DNA from: Isoetes taiwanensis
Taxonomy: Eukaryota; Streptophyta; Lycopodiopsida; Isoetales; Isoetaceae
Length of the DNA: 64,000 nt
Direction of reading: 5' to 3'
Assembly (NCBI GenBank): GCA_021234155.1
Contig: JAJEKV010000079.1
Coordinates: forward strand, 801,395-865,394
Shown here: in pieces, positions 53,332 through 64,000 of the stretch
Layout: each line of letters begins with the position of its first letter
Numbering within the stretch: position 1 is the stretch's first letter
Made by a program: the position numbers and the translations under genes
Notes under the pieces: generated by a model
What the model was told of the DNA's origin: nothing
The model's database searches: none
What the model saw: the letters and a program-made list of their open reading frames with translations, nothing else

Positions 53332-55078
53332 TTTTGTTGTGGTGTATATCTACAAATCGATTGCCTTCTGATTCCTCTTGCTGCACAAAATGATTTGAAG
53401 TGATATGACATATATTCTCCTCCCTTATCAGATCTTATGCATTTAAGTTTTCTATTAGTTTGCCTTTCCATTTTTGATACATATAATTTTAAGGCATCAA
53501 GAGCTTGAGATTTTCTGCCAGACAATATCCTTTACATTTTCTGCTAAAATCGTCAATGAATGATATAAAATATCTCTTATCACTTTTGCCTCTAACATTT
53601 AAAGATCCACACAAATCAGTGTGAACCAGGTCCATTATATCTTCAGCTTGTTTGTTTGACTTTTGAAATGGCAGTCTGCTCAATTTTCCTTTCATGCACC
53701 CTTCACATACATGATGATCAGTTTCCATAACATTACAATCTATAAGTCCTTTTTTAGCCATAAAACTCACATTGTTATGATGTGTATATTCAAGTCTGAT
53801 GTGCCGTGTCTCTATATCAGGAAATATCATTGCATTAATGCCATCAACATCACAATTATCCATTTGAAACAAGTTACCAACTCGGGTTGCCAAAAATTTT
53901 AATTGATCATTCCTAAAAATTTTACAGAATTTCTTCTCAAGGAAAACTTTCCCAAATCCACAAGTTGACAAATTAAAACTAGATTTTTTATTAAACTGGG
54001 AACACAGAGTACATTTTCCATATTGACTACTTTTCCATCTAGATCTAGTCAAAGAGCAAATATAGTTTACCTCATCATCATTTGCTTCTTCTTTATCACT
54101 AGTTTTAGATTTTTCTCAATGTGTACCCCTGCTGCTCCTCCTCTTTTCTTTGCAAAATTTCCCCTTCCCCTTGAGCCATATCCCTTGCCCCTTCCCTTTC
54201 CAAATACATTTTTGGGGCTGGGACATTTGGCAGCAACGTGCCCTCTTCCCTTGCAATTATAACATGTGAAGTCTTGTCCAAGTTTAGGACAATTTGGCTT
54301 GATATGGCTAGGTTCATAGCAGTTATAACAAACTACATTTTCTCCCTGTGATTTCTTCTTTTACCCAGCATAAAGAATTTCAGATGTACCCTCATCTTCT
54401 CTCATGAGTTTATTTTGGTCTATTTCAGTTTTCAACATATTTTCTGCCTCTTCACATGGCTTGGCAACATTTCTAATTAATAAAAACAACTAAGCGTTAT
54501 CACTTACTGACCTAGAAATGGCTAACACCAAAACACGCTCATTTATTACTACTCCTGCTCCATCTAGGTCAACAATAAGATTGTCAAACTTGTTGAAGAA
54601 TTCAGTCACATCCTCATCTTTAGTATATTTTAAATTCCTCAATTCTTTTTCTAACACATCTATTTGTGATGAACTTTTATTCTCATAATGCATGATCATG
54701 TAGCTCCACATCTGTTTAGGAGACATGCCTCTGAGTTTCAGCAGAATTGTTGGCCCTACTTTGCTTGTTATTATCCCCCTTGCTTCTTTTATTTTAGTTG
54801 CTAGAATACTTGCAGACATTATACCTCCTCCTCCACTTACTGTTTCTGTAACAATCCTCCTTTGAACAGTAGAAGATGAACATCATCTCCAATCTCACTG
54901 CTACCTGCACCTGCACTAGTAGCTACTACATCAATGTGATTAGGATCAACAATCTCCCATAACTCTTCAACATCCAATATATGTTTGATTTGATCCTTCC
55001 ACACTTGAAAGCCTGGTCCTCCATTATACCTCTACTGCATTAAGCACTCCAACACCAAATCTTGTTGCCATTTTTCTT
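53332..55078 (-). mobile_element. Copia element: gag, protease region and integrase N-terminal part
   Basis: Minus strand from the ATG at 55,071 (MATRFGVGVLNAVE). After early frameshifts come GGPGFQVWKDQIKHILDVE, a gag/UBN2 region (54,819-54,490, DVLEKELRNLKYTKDEDVTE) and two CCHC zinc knuckles (CYNCYEPSHIKPNC, CYNCKGRGHVAAKC, about 54,240-54,345). The pre-integrase zinc site (RLEYTHHN..CEGCMKGK) follows. The integrase core has DLVHTDLCG, ISFIDDFSR and CIRSDKGGEY, ending YTPQQ at 53,338. Several stops and shifts show it is inactive. Protein order is that of plant Copia elements. Confidence 0.9.
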
Positions 55079-55091
55079 GGCTCTGATATCA
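55079..55091 (-). other. Copia primer-binding site
   Basis: On the minus strand TGATATCAGAGCC lies 8 bp upstream of the gag ATG. It matches the usual initiator-Met-tRNA site TGGTATCAGAGCC with one change. It marks the inner edge of the 5' LTR. Confidence 0.85.
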
Positions 55092-55093
55092 AA

Positions 55094-55520
55094 TGAAGAA
55101 TTTATACTAACAACTAGACAAACACAAGAAGTTTAATGTCCAAGTTGTTACTTCAATTCAAAAACCTTAGAATAAGCCTTTTAATGGTTATTCTAATGCT
55201 GTACACATCTCAAATAATACTTCTTCAAAAACAGCTGATCAACTTACACTCAACTTCATATTTTCTTCAATGCATATTTTCCTTAGACAACTGCATTCCG
55301 GAAGACAAATTCTTGAACAAACTATTCCTTATTTTTATAGTATTGGATCCGGCCGCTTAGGCCAGATCCCGACCTCTGGGAACATCGTGTCCCATTCCAC
55401 CATCTAGGCACTTTCTATCTTTTGAAGTATTGTTGCCTCGCCTTTCTAATTCAAGTGTTCATATTTAACCTTATCAATATTTTTGCAATAACCTTAGGGT
55501 CAACTTCCCATAATAACCAT
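55094..55520 (-). mobile_element. Copia 5' LTR, partial
   Basis: Begins (plus-strand view) with TGAAGAATTT two bases outside the primer-binding site, as an LTR edge should. A TTTTTATAGTATTGG TATA-like word lies at about 55,330. The outer end is unclear because a tandem repeat starts at about 55,520. Similar words (CATATTTAACCTTA) occur on both sides of that repeat, so the LTR may continue after 56,515. No 3' LTR was found in the window. Confidence 0.6.
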
Positions 55521-56515
55521 TCTAGAATGGGACTCGCAAGAAACCAACAAACCGCCCATTCATCTCAGCAGATTTTCTACAATGGTGGACGGGGTAGGGT
55601 ACATGCACGAACTACCCACGAAAAATAAAGGGAAAATCAATTATATCATTTGGACCCCAAAACAAATACAATGCTAATAGATGAGTGGTGATGTACTGCC
55701 GAAAGCTTATCACCGGGATTAAAAAAACTCCGCCCTTTTCGGTTTTCGGTGAAAAACCTAGTGATAAGCCTTCTGACGAGGGCTTAGACAAACGTGGGCA
55801 TAGAATCGCCCCAAAAACCCCGCATGGAGAAGTCGAACGGATGCCGCCGCCAACCCACAATGCACACATCATCAACACAACAAACGAAACATACCGAGAA
55901 TAGCATCACCCAAAGGTGAAAAAAACATCACCCAACGGGGAAAAACATGATAAAACGTAACTTGTACAAAATATAATAAACAAAGAAGGGGAGGGTGGGT
56001 TCAAAGAGAATAAGGTACTGGGCCGAGAGAAGAGGAAGTGCCGATGAGACGGATGCGCAAACGCTACTGAAATAGCGAACTCCCAACCAAAACGGGCATC
56101 TGCGCCGACCGCATGCATGCATGATATGCATGCTCGTCCCATTCTAGAATGGCGATCCGATGTCTCCGGATCGATGCGATTCTAGAATGGGACCAAGAAG
56201 AAACCAACAAACCGCCGACTACGGAGAACTTCCTTACAAACAGGGATCGAGGGACCGAGGTCACGCGGACGAGGCCAAAGGCCTGGAAAGGATAGCAAAG
56301 AAAGATACCAAATTGGCTAAACCAGTGGAAGAAGCCCTCCCTCGCCTCGAAACAATTCAAAGAGAATAAGGTGCTCTTTGAGAGAAGAGGGAAGCAATCG
56401 ATGAGGCGGGATGCTGGCGCACCAAATAGCGAACTCCCAACCAAAAACGGGCATGCGCCGCCCGCATGCATGCGTGACATGCATGCTCGTCCCATTCTAG
56501 AATGGCGATCCGATG
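55520..56515 (+). repeat. Tandem repeat bounded by CCATTCTAGAATGG palindromes
   Basis: Two units, about 55,524-56,150 and 56,177-56,510. Each begins TTCTAGAATGGGAC..AAGAAACCAACAAACCGCC, contains TCAAAGAGAATAAGGT, and ends AATAGCGAACTCCCAACCAAA..GCATGCTCGTCCCATTCTAGAATGG then CGATCCGATGTC. The first unit has extra internal DNA. The ends form an inverted pair (CCATTCTAGAATGG is itself palindromic), so this may be a nested MITE inserted in the LTR. Open frames on both strands are repeat readings. Confidence 0.85.
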
Positions 56516-56715
56516 TCTCGGATCGATGAGATTAACCTTAAGTTCACCTTTCCATATTTAACCTTAGATTAAGTCACACTGTACACTGTATAGTCATAAG
56601 ATCTGCATGACCATATTTCCTTAGATCAACAACTGCTGCATGTATGGTCATTGATTTAAATTGTGTGATGCTCAACCAACTAACAATTTCATGAATGAAC
56701 AGTCTTATTATGTGG

Positions 56716-56915
56716 AAGCAACTTGGGTTGCGTTCTACCTTCAACAAGAATTTCTTGGAGCTTTAGAATCAGAAAGGAAAACTTTGGAATGAGAGGTGAA
56801 CACGTCAGAATGTAAGTAAACCAGCGTGAAAATGCAAGTAAACTCAAGAATCAGCCTCAAAATGCAAGTAAATTCAAGAATTGGGTAGCATAGGTGAACG
56901 CAACCCAAGTTGCTT
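56716..56915. mobile_element. 200-bp MITE with 20-bp perfect inverted termini
   Basis: AAGCAACTTGGGTTGCGTTC at the left end and its exact reverse complement at the right. Inside are three related units of the type AATGCAAGTAAA..TCAAGAAT. No clear target duplication. It lies about 260 bp upstream of the start codon of the exonuclease gene and could sit in its promoter. Confidence 0.85.
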
Positions 56916-57175
56916 TTACACATACGAAAATAGCATACGCAAAGTATATTCGCCTAGATAGATTGAGCTCCAAAAACCATGCGGATTGACTCTCACAAGA
57001 AATAATACACCAACGATTGGAAATAGCAACCTCCGTTCCCAAGAATACCATTGGGAAAAGCAAAAAAAAAAAAACTAGAGAAAGCACATCTCTCAGCAAA
57101 GCTTTTTGGCGGATCTTCGCGGACACCTAGGAGAAGCAATGTGTGGCCAATAACTATGGCTCGAAGGTTTGCTAA

Positions 57176-60100
57176 ATGGTAAGGATCATCTCGTTGACTC
57201 AGATATCTTCTACCGGAGCCCACCTTTACTGCATTTCTGTTTCCAGCATGCACCAGCATCAAATACTTTTGCTCGGAAGTAGCAGTGGCAGAGATTGTCA
57301 TATTAGGGCAGCTTTGAGCAGGCATTGGATGTCGGCCTCTTCTCTGTTTTTTCCGCCATATGTGGCAAAACATGCATCATATGGAGGTTATGGAAGGGAA
57401 TCTCAGAGCTGGAGCTTCTCTCCAAGCCGATCAGGTGGAAAAATGAAACTTGCACGAGCTGAATTCCATAGGCAAGGTAGTTTTGAGGCAAACCGTGCTT
57501 CGAATTTCAATCTTTTCAACCAAGATCCTTTCCAATACGAGGGCACATCATCTCAACGAGATGTTAAAATTGTAAGTTCTGATCCTTTCAATCATCCTCT
57601 AAATCATTATTTTCTATTTTGTACTTGTAGTCTAGGCTAGGCTACTGTGGATACCCGTTCCATTTTTCTTTCTTCTATTGTTCACTGTGTGAGCAGTATA
57701 TAAAACAGTTTCTGATTTGTAAATTATAAAAGACATGAATTTGCTTGATCATGTTTTAGGTTTCAAGTGCTCCGCAATCACCTAACCTCCCATATGATGA
57801 AATTGGTTCCGAGCTAAGGATGAAAAGCAACAACTTAGTTCCAGCAAAAGATAGAATGATACTAGTTGATGGTAATGCCGTGGTTCAAAGGGCATATTAC
57901 AAACTTACAGGTTCGACATTACATGGCTTTACATGTATCTGTCTTAATTGTTGTTAGGACCTTACTTCAGAGTTTTGTAACATCTGTTCTGTTCAGCTAT
58001 GGTAAATCATGGGCTATATTTTGAGGCCAACTTTGATGGAGACTGGGTCTTAACAGTGGTAACAGCTTTACGAACGGTATGATTCTTGATCAGAGCAATT
58101 GAGCAGATGTGAAAAGTAAAAGATGATAATACAAGGATAGCTATCCTGATTAGTTAGTCCGTTCAAACGAACATTAGTTTGGAATTGGTAAGATGCAGAC
58201 AATGTAGAGGACGTTGTTGTACTACCTCATTTCTAATTCTGTCATGGATTTCTTCATTCCTTTAAGTGACATTTAAATGCAATATAAAGTTGTTATAACT
58301 TTATCATTGTCTCATTTCTGCCTCTGAATAGATTCTGCTTTACTATTTGGTAGCATCTTAGAGGTCAGCAATTTTAAAAAACAAAGAAGTAATGAAGTTG
58401 GGAATGTAGCAAATCCTTTGAAGTACTTTGATTGTGTGGTAGGAGATAAGATTGTAATGTTCTAGTAGGAGATAAGAATTTAATATTCTTCTATTTAAGA
58501 TCTTTATGCTATGTTTCAGATACTTGGGCTGCTGGAATTATATCCATCTCATGTTGTTGTGAGTTCTCTTGGCGCCATTATTTCAGACGTTAAACTGAGT
58601 ATATTACCTAGTTTCCTGAGGTTCTAATTTAATAGTGCTGGAATGCATGCAGGTTGTTTTTGACCATCAAGGTGGGCACAATGGCTTGTTCTGTAATAGT
58701 TTGTCCTCATTTCTGTTGGTTCACTAGTGTTTTTATTAGAACCCTCTTTTGCTATTTGCCCATAGATTTTAGTCAGGCTTTTGATCCTATCCAAGTATGC
58801 TGTTTCAAGTGGGCCTGTCCTGAAGGTGGAAGTGAGCCATCATTTGATAGTTTGATTGTCCTTCCCGTTTGAAACAATTTGTTTTCTAATGCACAACAAG
58901 TTGCATTCTAAAGCTGTGGACTGCAGCCTTGTACAGGATTCTCACATTGTACTTTACCACTACCACTTATATGCTGGTTCTTGCAGGGTCAACCTTCAGG
59001 CAGCTCTTATTTCCAGAGTACAAGGGTAACCGTCCGCCAACCCCTGACACAGTTTTTCAGGGGCTTGATTTAATAAAACCTGCCCTTCTGGCAATGGCCA
59101 TCAAAGTAGTCGAGGTTTTATTCTTCCCATTAATGGTCTCTTATAAGATACAACACTGCAAAGGACATTCAGAACTAAACCTTCAGGCTTATGTTTTCCT
59201 TTTAGTTAGGGTATTTATGTCTGGCTTTTGATTGTTTCGATTGATATGCCTGACTTAGATTGCCGGCGTGGAGGCTGACGATGTTATTGCGACATTTGCA
59301 GTCAGGGCAGTCAACTCTGGTATGAAGGTCTGTAGCTGTCTTTCTTCTAGTACCTTCAGTAATTGAAGCTGGTTGTGCTAGATTCAAGCATTCAAAATGG
59401 CTACTAGAGAAGTAGTGCTAAAGGTTGCAAAAACTGCAAAACCTACAAATCCGACTGAATCACCTTAAAATTCCTTCAAATCCGACCCCAAATACCTCCG
59501 TTTCTTGAGGCGAATGTGCCCGGGGGTCTTGGGTGGTAAACAACGAACACTATTCCAAAAACTATTCAGGAAATAATGCTGATCTTTAACTTCTTAGAGT
59601 AAAAAGTATCCGAATTGTTAGTTAGCTATCCCTAGAAAATAAGTAGGAGTTGTTTACTATGTATATATATCTTTGACTTCTGCACATGGGACATCTTAAT
59701 GCCAGTCTCTGTAATTAATCAGGGTAGCTATCTTTGGATGAAATCGCCAAATGAATGAATTGATTCAGTATAGTGTGTGCTCTCCTTTTGATTGTTTGTA
59801 GTGTCTACATCTCATCTGATATTGTAGTGCCTGTAGTTGATTTTCTCTATATCCATTCGCAGGTCCGGATAGCATCACCTGATAAAGACTTTTTTCAAGT
59901 CTTGGCACCCAATGTTCGTCTTCTCAGATTTGCTTCTCATGGTTCAGGGTGAGTAATTTCCCGTTATCTGGCTTTTTCCATGCATATGATAAACTATCTG
60001 GCAACAAATCATGTAGTGTGAAGCGAGGCCATAAGGCAAGAAATATATACCTCATTTAGGCAAGAAGCTCTAAAATCCTAAATCCATGTTAATGCAACGG

Positions 60101-63100
60101 GGAAGTGTGCCAATCTCTCTGAGCTTGCATGCACTGCACATCAGGATACCTATAAGCCCCTCATTGGAGTACATAGATTAGACCACCTATATCAAGATTT
60201 AAATGGAGCAAGGGGCTTGGATATGTTCACCAAGCAAGTTGCCTCTAGAGCAGGTTGAAAGCAGGTTGTCTCTAAAGCACGTTGCCTCTAATGTTGCTGT
60301 CAAAAGCATTATCTGTCCTTTTCCCAGTCAGATGATCACTTTGTGTTTTATTAATTATGACTTGTAGTGGCTTTACTGAATTATCATTCTGAGCTTCCTG
60401 TAGGATTGTGCCTTTTGGATTGGAGGATTTCAACAAAAGGTTTCCTGGATTGGCCCCATCTCAGTTTGTTGACGTTCTGGCACTTGTAGGTGACAAAGTA
60501 GATAATATTCCAGGTAAGAACTGTGGAAGGGCATGTCAGACTGCAACAATGGGCAGTGTCTTTTATGTTATCTTTTATAGAGAAATTATGATATTTGCAG
60601 AAAACATGTGGCATAATGCCTAGTTACTTATTATCAACTATAATGGTTAAAAAAATGAATTCATCCATGCTGTAAATTGACAGTTTTGTAAGGCCTGTTC
60701 TTCTGTGTGCCGATTGAATGGTCCTTAAAGTTCAAAAGATTTGTGTGCCTGCCAAAACAGAGCAATGAGTTGGGCCATACAAAAATAAGCTTCTAATTCT
60801 TACATGTTTCTAAGCAGGTGTTCCTGGAATTGGTGAGAAAACCGCGGTGCAGTTGATATCTAAGTTTGGTGAGCTAACACGTGACTTATATTCATGCTCT
60901 TCATAAGATGTTGATTTGATGTGTTTATGTTTGAAGGCTCACTTGAGAAGCTGCTGAAAGAACGTGACAAGGTTACACTGAAAAGAGCACGCATGGTGAG
61001 TTAATTCTTCATAATGCAAAAATTTACTAGGTCAATATAAAGATAACAAGGTCTTACAATAAAACCATCAGCTGAAGTGTTTAGAAAGTTCCCTTTGTAA
61101 AATTCTTTCTGGAAGACAACTCTGACAAAGAAAGATTTATTATACGTCTATGGGAGACCAATAGGGTCTTGAGACCGAAAACACACACAAATATGGAGCT
61201 GCAAGGAGGGTGATAGCCTCCACGACATTAAATATTCAGTTTCTATAAACTTCTAATCAGACTCCAAATCAAAAAGATCCTAGTCAGATGTTCCAATTGC
61301 CATCATTAAATGCTCTCATGACAGCAGATGGCTCTTTTTGATTCCTACCATATTTTCTCTTCTTGAAAAGTCTCTTTATGCTTCTGTTTGCTGCCAGTTT
61401 TATTTTCTTAGAGGTCGCCAATGTCACTCCTCTAATATCATGAAGTTTTCTTTTCTTTGGGGAACCGTTCATTTGTTGTGGCCCATCATCAACAAGGAAG
61501 AATGAAGAAATTTTTATTTGCTTTAGGCCTTTTAGGCTGATGCGGCTTGTATCACTGAGTTGACTCCTTCGGTTCTGAGCAAATTGCAATGCACATTTCT
61601 GGTCATAGTACTTCATGAGTTGCTGCAAGGTTGTTGGGGGTCTGAAAAGACAATGATATCTCCCTTTTATAAGATATTATCCACTCCCCAAATTTGTGAT
61701 CCATATAGGGCAGCAGTTTTACCAACACATCAAATAGAAAGATCTTCATATGAATATCCTGAAAGTGCATTTGAAAGAATTGTTTCTCCATCTGGAGACC
61801 AGGGATGATCTTAAATTGAACAGCACTTAAACGTGGATTGAAAATTCCACTCCTAGATATGTCTATGCTGATATAACTTCCAGGGGTTTCCCATCAAAGG
61901 AGAAATAATTCTCCTTCAATCCCTTCCAAGCGGTGTTAGAAGACATCAGTATGACATATCAGCATAAAGCAGAAATTGTTCTTGTGCGAGCACCTAGCCT
62001 TCTCCATGCTGTTCCAGTTCATGACATATGAGCATGGTCTTTTAGATTGGGGGAATGGAGGCATTTTATTCATTGAGAAGCTAAGAATATAAACATACTA
62101 ATGGTAACCAGCATGTTGTATAAGCTTATCAGCCACTGCGTCAGGAAGTCTCAGTTGGCCCCAAAATGTTGTAACTTATGTAGAAAATGCACTACTTGGA
62201 AAGACAAGTGTTTGATCCATAAAGCTGCTCCAAACGATGATTTTTAAGCTGGTTTGGTTAGTTTTAGAGTGGGCTGAAATGGAGATACTATCTATTGAGA
62301 AGCCAAGAGAATTAAACATTTTAACTAAGATCTTATACTTGCAGTTTTAGAAAAATAAATAACAAGGGTACTTGGAAAACAAGATATCAGAATAGCTGTG
62401 GATCTCTAAACATGGGCAAGTATTACATCATGCGCAATAGCCAAATGCTCCTAAGCGTTAAAATGATTATGTTGCAATAATGTCTAATTTTTTTAGCTCC
62501 ATCAATTTGATTACACAATATTTTAACTTTAAGGTGAACTCGTAAAAGCTTGAAAGTTGACTTTACGTAGTCATGGTGGCTTATGTAGTTTGCTCAGTTG
62601 GCATTGTTGATTATAATGCAGGGTCTATTATCTGACACTGGTGAAGCACTACTAGGAAAACGTCTGGTATGTCTTAAGCCTTTTCGCCTATCTCTCGTTT
62701 CACGTTGCTTTTAGTACCTCGTTTTAATAGCATCAAATATCACTTCTTTACTGATGATCATGATACTCTTATGCCGTTCATCCGAATTTCAAACTTCTTT
62801 TATGCTTTCTAGGTTCTTCAAGTCCACTGTTGATCATGGTTTATGTTCCATTGGGAGAAGTCATTAAGTTCCATTGGGAGAACTATTAATCATCTATTAC
62901 ATGTTTGTTTATTGATGCTAATTCTAACTAATCCATATTATGCTGATACTGACCATGCATGTTAAATGACCAATATATTGTTGGTGCTGGTTATACAGGT
63001 GTCTTTAAGGGCAGACCTTGACTATCATATTGTTCCCTATTCTTTGAACGAACTCTTATTCCGAAAGCCTCAAGTAAGTCAATTAATTTATGATTGAGCC

Positions 63101-63305
63101 TCATAAATTTGAAGCTTAATTTGATTTCTATTTTGATTTCCATTGAGGAATGATTCAAAAGTAAAGCAAGGACTAATCTTGCATTTTATAGGATGGCGGC
63201 GAAAGCTTTCTTAAGCTTTTGAAGGCAATGGATGCATATGTACCGGAGTCATACTGCGCTGATTTGTGGAGGCGCACAGTAGATGTCTGGAATCATCTTG
63301 CATAA
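57176..63305 (+). CDS. Organellar-type 5'-3' exonuclease (Pol I N-domain/FEN family)
   Basis: Fourteen exons (57,176-57,571; 57,760-57,910; 57,997-58,076; 58,520-58,558; 58,653-58,671; 58,987-59,114; 59,259-59,327; 59,863-59,948; 60,404-60,513; 60,818-60,868; 60,937-60,995; 62,622-62,666; 62,999-63,073; 63,192-63,305) join in phase to 473 aa. The enzyme family trims 5' flaps and RNA primers from DNA using two metal ions. Metal-site motifs are intact: ILVDGNAVVQRAYYKL (Asp169), VVFDHQGSTFRQLLFPEYKG, IAGVEADDVIATFA (Glu276, Asp278, Asp279), SPDKDFFQ (Asp301, Asp303) and the helix-hairpin region LVGDKVDNIPGVPGIGEKTA (about 350-369). The N-terminal 130 residues are Ser/His/Arg-rich and poorly structured, fitting an organelle transit peptide. 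Closest known relatives are the Arabidopsis organellar exonucleases (At3g52050 type). The first ATG was chosen; an internal Met is possible. Confidence 0.94.
61130..61800 (-). mobile_element. Retroposon-like fragment in intron 11 of the exonuclease gene
   Basis: Antisense to the host gene. A minus-strand frame 61,628-61,284 codes a very basic protein part (KKRKLHDIRG, KKIKLAANRSIKRLFKKRKY) ending AVMRAFNDGNWNI. Another, 61,791-61,603, lies just upstream. Downstream, the minus strand reads GTCTCAAGACCCTATTGGTCTCC, then CATAGACGTATAATAAATC. This resembles the shared retroposon tail at 2,290 and 20,570 (TCCCATAGGCCA.TTGGTCTCC..TAAAATC). It could be a retroposed gene fragment or a LINE part. The protein is not recognised. 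Confidence 0.4.
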
Positions 63306-64000
63306 CTTCGGGCAATAGCGCACAGCTGGTTCATAACTTCTTTAGCACGATTGGCTCATTCATGTAACATATAGCAGCATCCAGGTAGTCCCCACTAGTC
63401 CTTTTTCTAGAAACTCATTTATGTGCTTACGGACATTTCATGCTAGTAAGTTACCATGTTTTTTTTTTGTATTTAACAGGATCATGGGAAAGATATGAGC
63501 TCTTTGGACTCTCCTGCATGGTGATTTTGAGATAAAGGTAATTCTCTTTGTATATCATATATGTGGGGATGCTTCGTAGTTACGAGAGAGCTCTCGAAGA
63601 AACCTACCTAAATTTGCTGATGGTTCACAGGTTATTGAGCTACTGTAAAATAGTCAAAGATGCCACGGGAGAGGGGAAAATAGCTTCTCTGAGTTGTTGG
63701 AGTAGAAGTTTACTGTGCTATTCATTTATGTACAGTACAATGTTTTCCATGTATAGGCAATTACCCTCTAGACAGGCTTTGGATTGTTATGGCAGTCAAG
63801 CCACCTGGAACAGTAATCATACATTATGTATTATTTATGGCATCTGTGCATATCAAAGCTTCAATTCTAAGCATATTGGCTAGGAAAGAGATGTGGATTT
63901 TTACAACAATTCAAGAAAAGCTTCTGAAATCTTAAGATTTTCATTTTTCTCTTTTCCACAGCATAGATATAGTTAAAGGGCTGTCGCATCCTGTTTGTGT
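63306..64000 (+). other. 3' flank of the exonuclease gene
   Basis: Probably 3' UTR and downstream DNA. Acceptor-like TTTTAACAG at 63,474-63,480 suggests an intron in the 3' UTR. The open frame at 63,548-63,883 has no recognisable domain. Confidence 0.4.

Noticed and set aside
55685-56495. Overlapping ORFs in the tandem repeat upstream of the exonuclease gene
   Set aside because: They repeat with the 330-bp unit and overlap on both strands; no recognised domain.

Overview
This is plant nuclear DNA, most likely from a fern or another seed-free vascular plant with a large, repeat-rich genome. The evidence is: AT-rich sequence; plant-type GT..AG introns; two intact multi-exon plant genes; decayed pentatricopeptide-repeat (PPR) genes; and a dense nest of Copia, LINE, hAT-like and CACTA-like elements. 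The species cannot be named from the sequence. No rRNA gene, intact tRNA gene, CRISPR array or bacterial operon was seen.

Two genes look intact. (1) Minus strand, 17,853-19,692: a secreted papain-fold protein of 485 aa in four exons. It has a signal peptide, an I29 propeptide and a C1A fold, but Ser replaces the catalytic Cys, Leu the catalytic His and Ile the oxyanion Gln. It ends in a long extensin-like Pro-rich tail and a hydrophobic C terminus. It looks like an expressed pseudo-protease. (2) Plus strand, 57,176-63,305: a 14-exon, 473-aa 5'-3' exonuclease of the DNA polymerase I/FEN type, close to the plant organellar exonucleases. Every splice junction keeps phase.

0-9.3 kb holds dispersed and direct repeats, a retroposon 3' end, a P-class PPR relic (about 4.7-5.0 kb) and a frameshifted transposase-like gene on the minus strand (6.0-8.8 kb) with GHTHEDVD and HDKMD motifs. 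9.3-16.2 kb is an odd decayed coding block: duplicated promoter-like segments, a GGA tract, a broken NLS-bearing exon, a weak match to beta-class amino-methyltransferases, and a clear FCP1/NIF phosphatase relic. Spacers full of palindromic CACGCC/GGCGTG repeats separate the parts. 16.4-25.7 kb holds T-rich repeats, the pseudo-protease gene, an inverted-repeat element and a LINE relic.

26.1-55.5 kb is one nested transposon stack. A minus-strand Copia element (PBS 55,079, gag, integrase, RT, RNase H down to 26.1 kb) is split by several insertions. The largest, 30,531-51,611 (about 21 kb), starts CACTACAAGAG, ends with the inverted CTCTTGTAG, has repetitive subterminal arms, and interrupts the Copia integrase so that removing it rejoins the reading frame across a 3-bp duplication. 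I read it as a giant CACTA-type (En/Spm) element. It carries fragments of host genes: serine palmitoyltransferase LCB1, a bZIP factor, a PPR gene and an unidentified GC-rich ORF. A LINE-like element carrying only ORF1 sits elsewhere in the same Copia (51,723-53,331) and is itself interrupted by a 651-bp hAT-like MITE with a perfect 8-bp duplication. A second ORF1-only copy (26.2-27.8 kb) and a LINE RT fragment (29.2-30.35 kb) also lie inside the Copia.

55.5-57 kb holds a tandem repeat and a 200-bp MITE directly upstream of the exonuclease gene. The gene's largest intron contains an antisense retroposon-like fragment.
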